64,000 bases of DNA from assembly GCF_018918125.1 (NCBI RefSeq), contig NZ_JAHLQA010000009.1:24229-88228 (forward strand). Direction: 5' to 3'. How positions within the stretch are numbered: the first letter of the stretch is position 1; each line of letters starts with the position of its first letter. Source of the stretch: Blautia sp. MSJ-19 (GTDB taxonomy: Bacteria > Bacillota > Clostridia > Lachnospirales > Lachnospiraceae). Shown here in pieces: positions 23,943-32,865 of the stretch. The notes under the pieces are model-generated. The model was not told the origin of the DNA and did not search any database. It worked only from the letters and a program-made list of their open reading frames with translations. The position numbers and the translations under genes are program-made.

Positions 23943-25634
23943 CTAAAGTTTTTTTACAAGACATCGCTTTTTATAGAATGCTATGCCATATTTTAGAATG
24001 TGATCTGGTGTAATTCCCTGTTCCAGAAATTCTTCTTCATACCTTTTATCTGTAATTTGTGCAAGTGCTTCTTCACAGGCTTTTTCCAGATTGCCGTCCT
24101 CTGCGTATTTCAGTTCAATTACAATGCCAGTTTCCCCATTTTCGTTTTCTGCCAGGATATCACTATATCCATCTCCGGATTCTTTGTTGGAAGAAACGCT
24201 CCAGCTTTCTTTGCAGCTTAAAATTCCAAGTAGTACACCGTGGTAAAAATTTTCTTTCAGTTTCTTTTTTACAAAGGTATCTCGTATACTGATGGTTTTT
24301 CTCAGATATTCATTCAGTAATTTCTGTATCTTTTCTTCCTGTCCGTGTTCCAATGCCTGGCAAAATTCTTGTAATCTGGCACTATTTTGGGGAACACTTT
24401 CTTTAAATAAATTCATGATCTGAATTGTAAAAATCTTCCGGATTTCCATATTTGGAATCACCAACGAAAATGTATTTTCCTCTGGTTTTCCCCTTTTCGT
24501 TAGATATCCTGTAGTATACAATACGCTCCACATGTTCTCTATGGAACTATACATCTCTTTATAAGTCAGTTCCTGATAAATTTCTTTTACAATCGCCTCA
24601 CCAGCAATTAATTTCTCAATCTCACGTCTGGCTGCTCCGTTATCAGACTTTTGTATAAAACGCTTTACTGCTTCGTTACTGCTTGTATTAATCCAATAGT
24701 TTCCCGGCTTCGCTTCTGGATCTGACAATAATGTATCACAGTAGTTCATCACATCCCAGGGACAATATACCTCCTTATTGCCAAATTCATATCCATCATA
24801 CCAGTCTTTCATTTCCTGATAATGCCGGGAAAGTCCGTAATATTCCAGGATTTCCCTGACCTCATGATCTGTGAATCCAAAATATTCATCGAACTGTACT
24901 TCTGTTACTGACAATACCTTCAGATTATTCAGGCCAGTAAAAATACTTTCCTTTGAAATCCGCATGCATCCGGTCAATACTGCAAATTTAAGACTGTCAT
25001 TGGTTTTCAGCGCATACTCAAATAAATTTCGGATAAACAGCACCATTCGGTCATAATATCCTCTTTCGAATGCCTTTGCTAACGGCACATCATATTCATC
25101 AATCAGCAATATCACTTTGCTTCCATGATGTTTTTCAAGAAGCTCGGACAGTATTTTCAAGCTGCTGCACAAAAGGGCTTCACTCATATTACTCTCAAGC
25201 AGTTGTCGGTATGTTTCTTTATCATATTCGGTAAGTCTTTCGCTTTCCAGAAGATACTGAAATTGCCTGGTCTCTGCACAAATAACCTGTACCGCCATAG
25301 CGCAGGATTTCTCATAATTCTCTGCATTGATTCCTTTCAGCGAAATGGATATCACCGGAAATTTCCCCATATAGTTTTCGCAAAGAGAGGTTTCTTTGGC
25401 AATTGCTGTGTTTTGGAAAAGTTCTTTATTTTCTCCTACTTCAAAAAAGTGCTTCAACATACTCATATTCAAGGACTTTCCAAATCTTCTTGGTCTGGTA
25501 AAAAGATTCACTTTCGCCCAATGCTCCAACAATTCCCTGATCAGATTCGTTTTATCTACATAATAGAATTCTTCTGTCTGTAATTCTGCAAAATTTTCAA
25601 TGCCGATTGGAAGTTTCTTTTTGTGTGATTGCAT
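23943..25634 (-). CDS. AAA-ATPase with C-terminal PD-(D/E)XK nuclease-like domain (2)
   Basis: 563 residues. GIENFAELQTEEFYYVDKTN at the N-terminus, Walker A LFTRPRRFGKSLNMSML (about 45-61), Walker B KVILLIDEYDVPL (about 171-183), conserved WYDGYEFG (about 282) and C-terminal nuclease-like core YSDILAENENGETGIVIELK (about 506-525). Same two-domain family as 15700-17292, but clearly diverged, so not a recent duplication. RBS GGGGGTG. A palindrome at 25654 lies just upstream. Function unknown; typical of variable genome regions. Confidence 0.9.
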   Translation of the reverse strand: MQSHKKKLPIGIENFAELQTEEFYYVDKTNLIRELLEHWAKVNLFTRPRRFGKSLNMSMLKHFFEVGENKELFQNTAIAKETSLCENYMGKFPVISISLKGINAENYEKSCAMAVQVICAETRQFQYLLESERLTEYDKETYRQLLESNMSEALLCSSLKILSELLEKHHGSKVILLIDEYDVPLAKAFERGYYDRMVLFIRNLFEYALKTNDSLKFAVLTGCMRISKESIFTGLNNLKVLSVTEVQFDEYFGFTDHEVREILEYYGLSRHYQEMKDWYDGYEFGNKEVYCPWDVMNYCDTLLSDPEAKPGNYWINTSSNEAVKRFIQKSDNGAARREIEKLIAGEAIVKEIYQELTYKEMYSSIENMWSVLYTTGYLTKRGKPEENTFSLVIPNMEIRKIFTIQIMNLFKESVPQNSARLQEFCQALEHGQEEKIQKLLNEYLRKTISIRDTFVKKKLKENFYHGVLLGILSCKESWSVSSNKESGDGYSDILAENENGETGIVIELKYAEDGNLEKACEEALAQITDKRYEEEFLEQGITPDHILKYGIAFYKKRCLVKKL

Positions 25635-25653
25635 CTGAGCACCCCCTTTTTAT

Positions 25654-25669
25654 ATTGCATGTATGCAAT
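25654..25669. promoter_or_regulatory. Palindrome upstream of AAA-ATPase gene (2)
   Basis: ATTGCAT GT ATGCAAT, perfect 7-bp arms, 20-35 bp before the start codon and downstream of a TATAAT on the minus strand. A candidate operator overlapping the 5' leader. Confidence 0.45.
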
Positions 25670-25925
25670 TATTTTCATCTACTTCATTATAACATCATCC
25701 CAGTTAATTAGAAAAGTAATTTTTATCTGTCTCCTGTATTGGCATAATTTGCTATCGGTTTTGTTCGGTTTGCTGTATAATTAGGGTGGTTCTGCCACTA
25801 ATTCTTACACCATATACAGGAGATTACTGTCACTACCTCTGCGTTATTCTGATACTGTGATGTCAAATTCTGGCACTTGGGTATTGTTTCAAATTCCTGT
25901 ATGTTTGAATTTGCTGTTTCTATGC
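25670..25925. other. Intergenic stretch without a recognised gene
   Basis: Between the AAA-ATPase promoter and the terminator at 25926. Frames are broken on both strands; no IS end, tRNA or riboswitch pattern was recognised. A TATAAT on the minus strand near 25686-25691 probably serves the ATPase gene. Confidence 0.4.
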
Positions 25926-25967
25926 AAAAAGACCTCGATATCTGGTTTTCGCCAGACTACCAAGGTC
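25926..25967 (-). terminator. Terminator of the ABC transporter operon
   Basis: On the minus strand GACCT pairs with AGGTC and TCTGG with CCAGA around CGAAAA, with an internal loop, followed by T5 (A-run 25926-25930 on plus). About 80 bp after the last ABC gene. Confidence 0.8.
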
Positions 25968-26045
25968 AATTTAGGGTTTTGGCAGATTATTCAGTTGGTT
26001 GAGCAATTTGTCTTTTTATAGAATATTTCGTTTTACCTGTTCACA

Positions 26046-27800
26046 TTACTTCGCCGCCAGTTTCCACTGTGCAGACTCTGTCTGGAGTTTCACAAGTCTT
26101 GCGTATAAGCCGTTTTTCTTCATCAGTTCATCGTGATTTCCGTTCTCGGCTACGACTCCGCCATCAAGGACGATGATCTGGTCGGCATTCTCGACTGTTC
26201 TCATTCTGTGTGCGATCACGAGGACGGTCTTGCCTTTGACCAGTCTGGAAATCGCTTTCTGAATTTCCGTTTCATTATCTACATCCAAAGATGCCGTTGC
26301 TTCGTCCATAAGGATCACCGGTGCATCTTTGAGGAGGACACGGGCAATGGACAGGCGCTGGCATTCGCCGCCGGAAAGGGTGGAACCATTTTCTCCGATC
26401 ACGGTCTGATAACCTTCCGGTAATTTCATGATAAACTCATGACAGCGTGCCGCTTTTGCAGCCTCGATCACTTCTTCATCCGTAGCATTCTTTCGTCCTA
26501 CGCGGATGTTTTCCATGACCGTATTATTGAACAGTACCACATTCTGGAATACCACAGAAAAATCTTTCATCATCGCAACAGAATCGATCGGTGTGATATC
26601 TGTTCCACCCAAAGTGATCTTGCCGCCATCCACATCATAAAAACCTGCTGCCAGATTCGCCACTGTACTCTTACCACCGCCAGATGGTCCGACAAGTGCT
26701 GTCACCTGTCCCTGCTTTGCAGTAAAGGAAACATCCCGAAGAACCGGTTTTCCTGGTTCATAAGCAAATCTTACATGTTCAAATGTAATGTCATATCCAT
26801 TCGTCTGATACTCTTTCTGCTTCTCCTCTTCCTTATAATTCTGGATAGCTTTCAGCCGATTCACCTGCAGATCTACTGCAAACAGTTCTGCCATATTCGC
26901 CATCGCACCAGAAAGCGGGTCATACAGTCTGGATGCCGCGATCAGAAAAAGGATATACGAAAACAATGTCGTCTGACCATTCAGCATCAGCTGGTTTCCC
27001 ACCACGATAACAGTGGCAAGTCCCAGACGCAGAAACATCTGTCCTGTCGTGACCAGACTCGCACTCACCATTTCCGAGGAAATCTGTGCTTTCTCCGCAC
27101 TGTCCATTTTTTCGTCCAGTTTCTTAAGATAGTCTTCTTCCAGATTGCAGGCCTTGATATCCTGAACCGTTTCCAGACATTCCTGGATTCCGTCTGCCAG
27201 GGCCAGTTTTGCATTGATATGTTTCTGTCCCATTTTGCCCTGTAGTTTCCGTGACAAAAGAACAATTGCAAATGCTGCCGGAGCCACCCAGAGCAGGGCC
27301 AATCCCATCCGCCAGTCATAGACCAGAAGTGCGATACATACGATCGCAGTTGATATAATGGAGCCCCAGAACTGAGGGACTGTATGGGAAAATGCATGCT
27401 CAAATCCGGAGCAGTCTCCCATGATTGTGTTTGTCAGATCTGTAAGATCATGTTCCTGAAAGAAACGTAACGGCATTGTTCTTAATTTTTCTGCCAGTGT
27501 GATCCTGCGGCGTTCACTTTCTTCGTAGGTTCCCATATAGGTAATGGTGTACTGTTTATAGTGCATCAGAAAGATCACTGCCAGGATCACGATTCCAAGC
27601 ACTGTATACAGAAAGACATTCACTCCCTGCTCTCCATCTCCGAGAAGCGGGGCAAGCAGTGCGTTCAATACGCAGGCGAGAAGTGCAACCGGAAGCATCA
27701 GGCTTATGTACGCCAGCACGGAATACAGGATTCCTTTGAACAGATCTTTTGCGCCCTGTTCGCTCAAGGCATATTTTTGCTGAAGATGTTTCATTATCAT
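26046..27800 (-). CDS. ABC transporter half-molecule, permease-ATPase (second gene)
   Basis: 584 residues: about six membrane helices (about 20-305), then the ATPase. Walker A GPSGGGKST (about 372), signature LSGGECQRLSIARVL (about 475), Walker B PVILMDEATASLD. The start MIMKHLQQKYALSEQGAKDL overlaps the stop of the first ABC gene (ATGA), with AAGGAGG upstream, so the two are translationally coupled and probably form a heterodimer. The layout resembles YbtP/YbtQ-type siderophore-related pairs as well as multidrug exporters; direction and cargo cannot be read. Confidence 0.9.
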   Translation of the reverse strand: MIMKHLQQKYALSEQGAKDLFKGILYSVLAYISLMLPVALLACVLNALLAPLLGDGEQGVNVFLYTVLGIVILAVIFLMHYKQYTITYMGTYEESERRRITLAEKLRTMPLRFFQEHDLTDLTNTIMGDCSGFEHAFSHTVPQFWGSIISTAIVCIALLVYDWRMGLALLWVAPAAFAIVLLSRKLQGKMGQKHINAKLALADGIQECLETVQDIKACNLEEDYLKKLDEKMDSAEKAQISSEMVSASLVTTGQMFLRLGLATVIVVGNQLMLNGQTTLFSYILFLIAASRLYDPLSGAMANMAELFAVDLQVNRLKAIQNYKEEEKQKEYQTNGYDITFEHVRFAYEPGKPVLRDVSFTAKQGQVTALVGPSGGGKSTVANLAAGFYDVDGGKITLGGTDITPIDSVAMMKDFSVVFQNVVLFNNTVMENIRVGRKNATDEEVIEAAKAARCHEFIMKLPEGYQTVIGENGSTLSGGECQRLSIARVLLKDAPVILMDEATASLDVDNETEIQKAISRLVKGKTVLVIAHRMRTVENADQIIVLDGGVVAENGNHDELMKKNGLYARLVKLQTESAQWKLAAK

Positions 27801-29590
27801 TCTGCCTCCTTTCCGACTTTCCACTGGATTGAAGTCTGGTAATCCTTCCACATGGACGCATATTTTCCGTTTTCGGCAAGCAATGTGTCGTGTGTGCCTC
27901 TTTCGATGATCTTTCCTTCCTCAAATACCAGGATTAAATCTGCATTCTGAATCGTAGACAGGCGGTGTGCGATCATGAGAACGGTCTTTCCTTTTGTCAG
28001 TTCCTCAAAAGCAAGCTGGATCTGATGTTCATTTTCCGCATCTGCAAAAGCTGTCGCCTCGTCCAGAATGATGATCGGTGCATCCTTAAGGACCGCTCTC
28101 GCCAGAGCAATACGCTGATTTTCTCCACCAGACAGATAAGTGCCGCCATTTCCGACAACAGAGTCCAGACCGTCCGGCAGACGGTCGATGATCTCTCTGC
28201 ACTGTGCCGTCTCCACTGCACGCATAACTTCTTCCCGTGTCGCTCCCGGTTTTGCTGCCCGGATATTTTCAAGAAGCGTGTCTTTGAACAGTTTTGTATT
28301 CTGGAACACAAATGCGATCTGATCCATCAGCGTCTGTTTGTCGATTTTTCTTACATCAACGCCGCCTGCCAAAATGCTTCCTTCTGTGACATCATAAAAA
28401 CGCGGGATCAGCTTGGCAGCAGTTGATTTTCCACTTCCGGATGCTCCGACAAGGGCCACTGTTTTTCCCTGTGGAACCTCAAATGAAATATGCTCCAGTG
28501 CTTTTGTCTCTGTCCCCGGATAGCAGAAAGATACATCCTTAAATGCTATGGAAGCATCTTTTGGCTGCTGTGAATTTGCAGTTTCCGGCAGAGGCTGTTC
28601 TTTCAGCACTTCTTCAATACGTGTTACTGCACTTTTGGCCGCCATCAGCTGCTCGCCCGCAAACATGACACGGTTCATCATCGTTGTACAGATCGGAGTG
28701 AACAGACTGTAAAAAAGGAAATCAAGCAGCACATCCTGATAAGAAGCCTGTCCGCTCACGCCTGCGAGGATCATGCATGCCACCGGGATCAGCAGGATAA
28801 AAGTACCGTTCAGTGCTACATTAAATCCAGTCGGCGGAATGCGACATTTCAGCGCATATCCCGAAGCGTATTTTTCATATTCTTCGATCGCTGCGTGGAA
28901 GTTTTTGAAAGAATACACAGTCTGCTGAAAAACTTTTACTACCGGGATCCCGCGGATATATTCGACTGCTTCTTTGTTCATCGTTTCCAGTGCAGTCATA
29001 TATCCTTCCATAAAATTTGCGTTATCGCCGCCCATCATCTGCTTCATGCAGCGCACACTGATCACAAGCGGGACCAGACAGCAGATTCCAAGTCTCCAGT
29101 CAAATACAAAGAGCAGCACGATCACTGCAACCGGCATGACGACTGCTCCTGTCAGGTCAGGGAGCTGATGTGCCAGGAAGTTTTCGGTCAGCCCTGCATT
29201 GTCATCGATCACTTTTCGCAGACGGCCGCTCGCATTCTGGCTGAAATAGCCAAGAGGCAGTTTCACAATGTGGTGCATGGCTGCTTTTTTCATATTTGTT
29301 GCCGTGCGGAATGCTGCCAGATGTGAACAGCAGAGTGCAATAAAATATAACAGAATGCTCAGAATGGAAAATCCGGCTGCCCACCATGCATACACGCTGC
29401 TGTGCGCCGCAAGACGGATATCTCCTGCCGTCAGCGCATTCAGCATGTCGCGGACGACAAACCAGATACAGACGAACGGAACCATTGACAGTACCGTGCT
29501 GAGTCCTGCAAGGATCATGCCGAGAACGGTAAGCCAGTGACGGTTTCCTGCATACCGGAACATTCTGGATATTTCAGAGTCTTTTTTCAT
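27797..29590 (-). CDS. ABC transporter half-molecule, permease-ATPase (first gene)
   Basis: 597 residues from MKKDSEISRMFRYAGNRHWL. Six helices (about 20-315), ATPase with Walker A GASGSGKSTAAK (about 380), signature LSGGENQRIALARAVL (about 485) and Walker B PIIILDEATAFAD. Both half-sites look canonical. GGAGGATA before ATG 29590 excludes the start at 29611. It follows the ZinT-like gene by 80 bp, with a hairpin between, and is coupled by a 4-base overlap to its partner. Regulator unknown; the AraC gene at 34925 is a distant candidate. Confidence 0.9.
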   Translation of the reverse strand: MKKDSEISRMFRYAGNRHWLTVLGMILAGLSTVLSMVPFVCIWFVVRDMLNALTAGDIRLAAHSSVYAWWAAGFSILSILLYFIALCCSHLAAFRTATNMKKAAMHHIVKLPLGYFSQNASGRLRKVIDDNAGLTENFLAHQLPDLTGAVVMPVAVIVLLFVFDWRLGICCLVPLVISVRCMKQMMGGDNANFMEGYMTALETMNKEAVEYIRGIPVVKVFQQTVYSFKNFHAAIEEYEKYASGYALKCRIPPTGFNVALNGTFILLIPVACMILAGVSGQASYQDVLLDFLFYSLFTPICTTMMNRVMFAGEQLMAAKSAVTRIEEVLKEQPLPETANSQQPKDASIAFKDVSFCYPGTETKALEHISFEVPQGKTVALVGASGSGKSTAAKLIPRFYDVTEGSILAGGVDVRKIDKQTLMDQIAFVFQNTKLFKDTLLENIRAAKPGATREEVMRAVETAQCREIIDRLPDGLDSVVGNGGTYLSGGENQRIALARAVLKDAPIIILDEATAFADAENEHQIQLAFEELTKGKTVLMIAHRLSTIQNADLILVFEEGKIIERGTHDTLLAENGKYASMWKDYQTSIQWKVGKEAE

Positions 29591-29614
29591 AAAAAATATC
29601 CTCCTTATCATAAT

Positions 29615-29648
29615 CGGCAGGAATCAGAAGTTTTTCCAATTCCTGCCG
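29615..29648 (-). promoter_or_regulatory. Hairpin between ZinT-like gene and the ABC genes
   Basis: CGGCAGGAAT (29615-29624) and ATTCCTGCCG (29639-29648), perfect arms. In the direction of the operon there is no T-run after it, so it is more likely an RNA processing or stabilising hairpin than a terminator; a T6 run exists only on the plus side. Confidence 0.5.
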
Positions 29649-29670
29649 GATTTTTTACATTTTTCTCTTA

Positions 29671-30438
29671 TTACTGCTCAGACAGGTTCTCTGTGCAGAA
29701 AAGCCTGATACAGTTTTCAACCATTTCCTGGTCATGATCTGTAGAAATGCCGGAGCCAAGCCAGTAAGCATAATCACCTGCATCATACTGTCCAAGTGCG
29801 TCCAGATCACTGCCGTATCGTAATTCAACATGATAGGTTGTATCATTGGTGTCTGGTGCAATACAGAAATATGTAAATTCTCCGGAGTCTGTATCATCAC
29901 TCTCAAATTCATACAGACCGCGGATCTCTTCCATGCCTACATAATGATAAGTATGGGAAAACAGCTCTTTCTTGTCTGCATCATATCCTTTGATCGTGGA
30001 AGTATCACCGTCAAATTCCAGAGTATCTACATCCTGTGTAAACTCACAGTCATACACGCCATTACCGTCTGCATATTCTTTTACTGCTTCTTCTCCGTAG
30101 ATCTTACCGGAAACCATGGAAGCCAGTTTCTCGTATGCTCCTTCTGCATTTTCCTCTCCGACCAGTTCTGTACAGTCATCGATCCAGAGCTGTTTGTACT
30201 GATCATCAAGGATCACCGGCCAAAGCTCCTGGTAGGTTCCTGTCAGATCTTTCATAAGCTGTTCGGCATCTGCCTCGTTGTCCGCAGTCTCGTCTGTTGT
30301 TTCTGCAGTGCTGTCTGCTGCCTCAGAAGCTGTGGCATCATCAGATGCAAAAGTTGTTACATTTCCATATCCTGCCAGCATGGAAACTGCAAGGGCAGAA
30401 GCAAATAATGTACTGAGAAATTTTTTCCGTTTCATCAT
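29671..30438 (-). CDS. Secreted ZinT-like metal-binding protein
   Basis: 255 residues. Signal peptide about 1-30 (MMKRKKFLSTLFASALAVSM, then LAGYGNVTTFASDD); a cysteine lipobox is absent. After an acidic Thr/Ala/Glu-rich linker (about 32-60) comes a ZinT/YodA-like lipocalin domain: LTGTYQELWPVI, then FDGDTSTIKGYDADKKELFS, FTYFCIAPDTNDTTYHVELR and DYAYWLGSG. In ZinT proteins paired histidines bind Zn or Cd; here the HFH position reads TYH, so only part of the site remains. Lies upstream of the ABC pair, hinting at metal handling. Confidence 0.75.
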   Translation of the reverse strand: MMKRKKFLSTLFASALAVSMLAGYGNVTTFASDDATASEAADSTAETTDETADNEADAEQLMKDLTGTYQELWPVILDDQYKQLWIDDCTELVGEENAEGAYEKLASMVSGKIYGEEAVKEYADGNGVYDCEFTQDVDTLEFDGDTSTIKGYDADKKELFSHTYHYVGMEEIRGLYEFESDDTDSGEFTYFCIAPDTNDTTYHVELRYGSDLDALGQYDAGDYAYWLGSGISTDHDQEMVENCIRLFCTENLSEQ

Positions 30439-30453
30439 AAATCCTCCTGAAAT

Positions 30454-30490
30454 AAAAAGTGTTGCAGTTAGTATTTTCTAACCACAACAC
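30454..30490 (-). promoter_or_regulatory. Hairpin at the extreme 5' end of the ZinT-like mRNA
   Basis: Minus-strand arms over 30478-30490 and 30459-30471 pair at 13 positions (two G-U) around a 6-base loop, then T5; the RBS follows 6 bases later. The promoter places the transcript start at about 30487, inside the first arm, so the hairpin would sit at the very 5' end. Confidence 0.6.
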
Positions 30491-30492
30491 GC

Positions 30493-30521
30493 ATTCTAAA
30501 GGATAAACTATGAAATTACAA
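30493..30521 (-). promoter_or_regulatory. Promoter of the ZinT-ABC operon
   Basis: Minus-strand TTGTAA (plus 30516-30521) and TAGAAT (plus 30493-30498), spacer 17 bp. Confidence 0.6.
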
Positions 30522-30571
30522 TTACCGAACAGGCTTTTTTCTATCCATTCGGACGCAAAGCTTTTTACTGA

Positions 30572-30613
30572 GAAAAAATATCAAAACAGTCAGGATCACA
30601 CCTGACTGTTCTG
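30572..30613 (-). terminator. Terminator of the large secreted protein gene
   Basis: AACAGTCAGG and CCTGACTGTT (30585-30594 and 30601-30610) form a perfect stem; the minus strand continues TTGATATTTTTT. Confidence 0.85.
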
Positions 30614-30630
30614 ACCTTTTTCTGCTTCAT

Positions 30631-32694
30631 TTACTGCGCCGGAACAACGGATATCTTAATCTCTTTCTCATTTTCACTGAGATCAAAGGTTCCTCCATCC
30701 TGTACCAGAACATGGACTTCATACAGGACATCTTCTGACAGGCTATCCGGAATCTCACCACACTCAGTCTGGATATGCCACAGATCTTTTGGCATTTCCT
30801 TGAGAGTTCCGTCAACACCATAACCATAAAGTTTCAGTGCAGCTGCACTTCCGGACAGGCCTTTCATTCGCAGAGCCACTGTCGTGTTAGGATGTACATT
30901 TTCCACAGTTACGGTACTCAGCCAGCCGCTCACACTGCCCTGACCTCCGTCTGCCTCAAATTTTTCCTGACTGAGCACGTTTCGCATTGCCTGATCCAGA
31001 TCTACTTTGCGGTAAGGCATTTCCGGCAGGTAAACGAATCTGTCCTGAAGTCGTAACAGCTCCAGATATCCGGTTGGGCAATAGAGCGCGTTTCCGCTGT
31101 TTCCCGCATACATGCCGATTGCCATATTGTTATATCCCGGCTTGCTGGAGACATCCATTGCAAACACGGTTTCTCCTGTCTCGAAATCCAGCATGATGTA
31201 CTGCCACATTCCTGTTTCCAGATTCTGAACATAACCATAAATATAGCCAGTAGCTGTAGAAAGTTTCATCATGGATGTATCTGACAGATCACTTCGGCAC
31301 CAGATGCTCTTCATCTCATAACCATTGTCTGTCTTTATGGTATCTACGCGCTCCACACCTGGCATGATCATTTTGTTTCCCTGACTCAGCCAGTTCACAT
31401 CATAAATATTTGCGTAGCTCTGAATGGAAGAATCACTGTCCTCTTTTCCAAGATCTGCACTTCCCGCACCAAACCAGTTGCATACGATAGTGCTGACAGT
31501 TCCTTCCCCGTTGTCATATACGATCGCAGAATTTTCCACAGATACCTGGGTATCCTCCGGAAGTTCATCGATCACCGGAAGGCTTGCAACAGTTTCTCCT
31601 GTTTTCATATCAACCGCAAGAAGATTTACCGGATTCTGATTATCTGTAAACATGACCAGATCATCTGTCAGAGATGGTGAACAGCCGCTGCCCCATGCAA
31701 GACCGCCGCCTGTGGTGGCATCCCCTTCCTTGCTCTCCTTGGCACCAACGCTCTCATAAGGAGTTTCCCAGACTTTCTGTACTCCATTGTCGGCCCTGAA
31801 CAGATAGCAGTTCAGATTCGTCAGGATCACCGCGCCGTCTTTGGAGGATGCAATGCCATTTTCTGCGCCTTCGCCCGGAGTCAGTTCATATACAAACACA
31901 GAATCTGTCAGATCTGCTTCCTCTCCATTCAGGATCGCATCAATGGCACTGCGGGAAATATAACCGACTGCGCCCTGCTGCTTCCGGTCAGGATAAATAC
32001 GAAATCCTCCGGTAGCAAACCATAAGTTTCCATCATAGTCAAACACTACGGACAGAAGGTTCTGGTCCAGTGTTTTTCCAAGGGCTGTTTCTGCTGCTGC
32101 TTTAATGTCAATATCCAGGACTTTTTCAAATTCCGGCAGTACATTTCCGTTTTCATCGGTCGCCTTGAGCATCAACACATGATTGTTGCTGGTCGGGCAC
32201 ACGATCCTGTTGCTCTCATCCACAAAGGAATAGGAACTCTGGATCACATAGCTGCCTCCATCATGCTCCTTTGGAGAAAAATATCCCTCTGTCTGTGTCT
32301 CATCTGCATTGATATCACGGATCGCAAGACCGCCAAGAAGCGGAACCGCCGCATGTCCATAAGAATCAAAAAAGATTGCCGGAGATGCATTTGCGTTTAC
32401 TTTCTCATACGAAACATTGATCTCCGAATAAATATCAACCGGCAGTACCTCATCCGTGCTGTCTGTGTTGTAGCAGTCATGATGGATATTGGCATCGCTT
32501 TTTGCCATATAGGGATTCTCAGCAACCACCTTAGGGGAAAGTGCTTTTATCGGGAGCTGAGATGTTTTTTCTGTTCCAGCCGCTGTCTGGGTTTCTTCCG
32601 TCTGCGTTTCTTCTGCGTGGAGAATGTTTACTGTAAAGTCAGAGGTAACCATAAGCATAGCTGCAAGCATCGCAAGTATTATTCTTTTTTTCAT
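30631..32694 (-). CDS. Large secreted protein, beta-propeller-like
   Basis: 687 residues from MKKRIILAMLAAMLMVTSDF, a signal peptide with likely cleavage after ILHA-EE. No lipobox, sortase motif or membrane anchor is seen, so it is probably released. Repeats such as NLLAVDMKTGETVASL and YIMLDFETGETVFAMDVSS resemble PQQ/quinoprotein-type propeller blades, and NLWFATGGFRIY is similar in style. The last ~110 residues look like a separate beta domain. No catalytic motif found; I do not recognise the exact family. AGGAGG is 9 bases before ATG 32694. It is divergent from a LytTR response regulator gene, with direct repeats between. Confidence 0.65.
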   Translation of the reverse strand: MKKRIILAMLAAMLMVTSDFTVNILHAEETQTEETQTAAGTEKTSQLPIKALSPKVVAENPYMAKSDANIHHDCYNTDSTDEVLPVDIYSEINVSYEKVNANASPAIFFDSYGHAAVPLLGGLAIRDINADETQTEGYFSPKEHDGGSYVIQSSYSFVDESNRIVCPTSNNHVLMLKATDENGNVLPEFEKVLDIDIKAAAETALGKTLDQNLLSVVFDYDGNLWFATGGFRIYPDRKQQGAVGYISRSAIDAILNGEEADLTDSVFVYELTPGEGAENGIASSKDGAVILTNLNCYLFRADNGVQKVWETPYESVGAKESKEGDATTGGGLAWGSGCSPSLTDDLVMFTDNQNPVNLLAVDMKTGETVASLPVIDELPEDTQVSVENSAIVYDNGEGTVSTIVCNWFGAGSADLGKEDSDSSIQSYANIYDVNWLSQGNKMIMPGVERVDTIKTDNGYEMKSIWCRSDLSDTSMMKLSTATGYIYGYVQNLETGMWQYIMLDFETGETVFAMDVSSKPGYNNMAIGMYAGNSGNALYCPTGYLELLRLQDRFVYLPEMPYRKVDLDQAMRNVLSQEKFEADGGQGSVSGWLSTVTVENVHPNTTVALRMKGLSGSAAALKLYGYGVDGTLKEMPKDLWHIQTECGEIPDSLSEDVLYEVHVLVQDGGTFDLSENEKEIKISVVPAQ

Positions 32695-32767
32695 TCTCAT
32701 TGTCCTCCTGGTAAAAAAACTTGTTAACTTCATTATAAAAAAATCCTGTCGCTTTACAATACAATTG

Positions 32768-32794
32768 GCACGAAACGGGGAAAAATAGCACGAA
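32768..32794. promoter_or_regulatory. Direct repeats between secreted-protein and LytTR genes
   Basis: GCACGAA occurs at 32768-32774 and 32788-32794, two helical turns apart, the arrangement bound by LytTR-domain dimers. CAATTG/CAATTC-like sequences flank the pair. Lies in the divergent promoter region 32695-32865. Confidence 0.5.
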
Positions 32795-32865
32795 TTGTCA
32801 ATTCCTCCATGCATATCGTATATTATGTGCTATACTGTTTTCAGACAGACAGGAGGAAAACACTT

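Noticed and set aside
25635..25925. Remnant of an insertion sequence
   Set aside because: The hairpin at 25931 is a normal intrinsic terminator of the ABC operon, and no transposase fragment could be read in any frame.
25922..25999. 26-codon plus-strand frame starting MQKDLDIWF
   Set aside because: It has no RBS, overlaps the terminator stem, and its openness is explained by that stem.
29615..29648. Terminator between ZinT-like and ABC genes
   Set aside because: The T-run lies on the opposite side from the direction of transcription, so it was annotated as a neutral hairpin.
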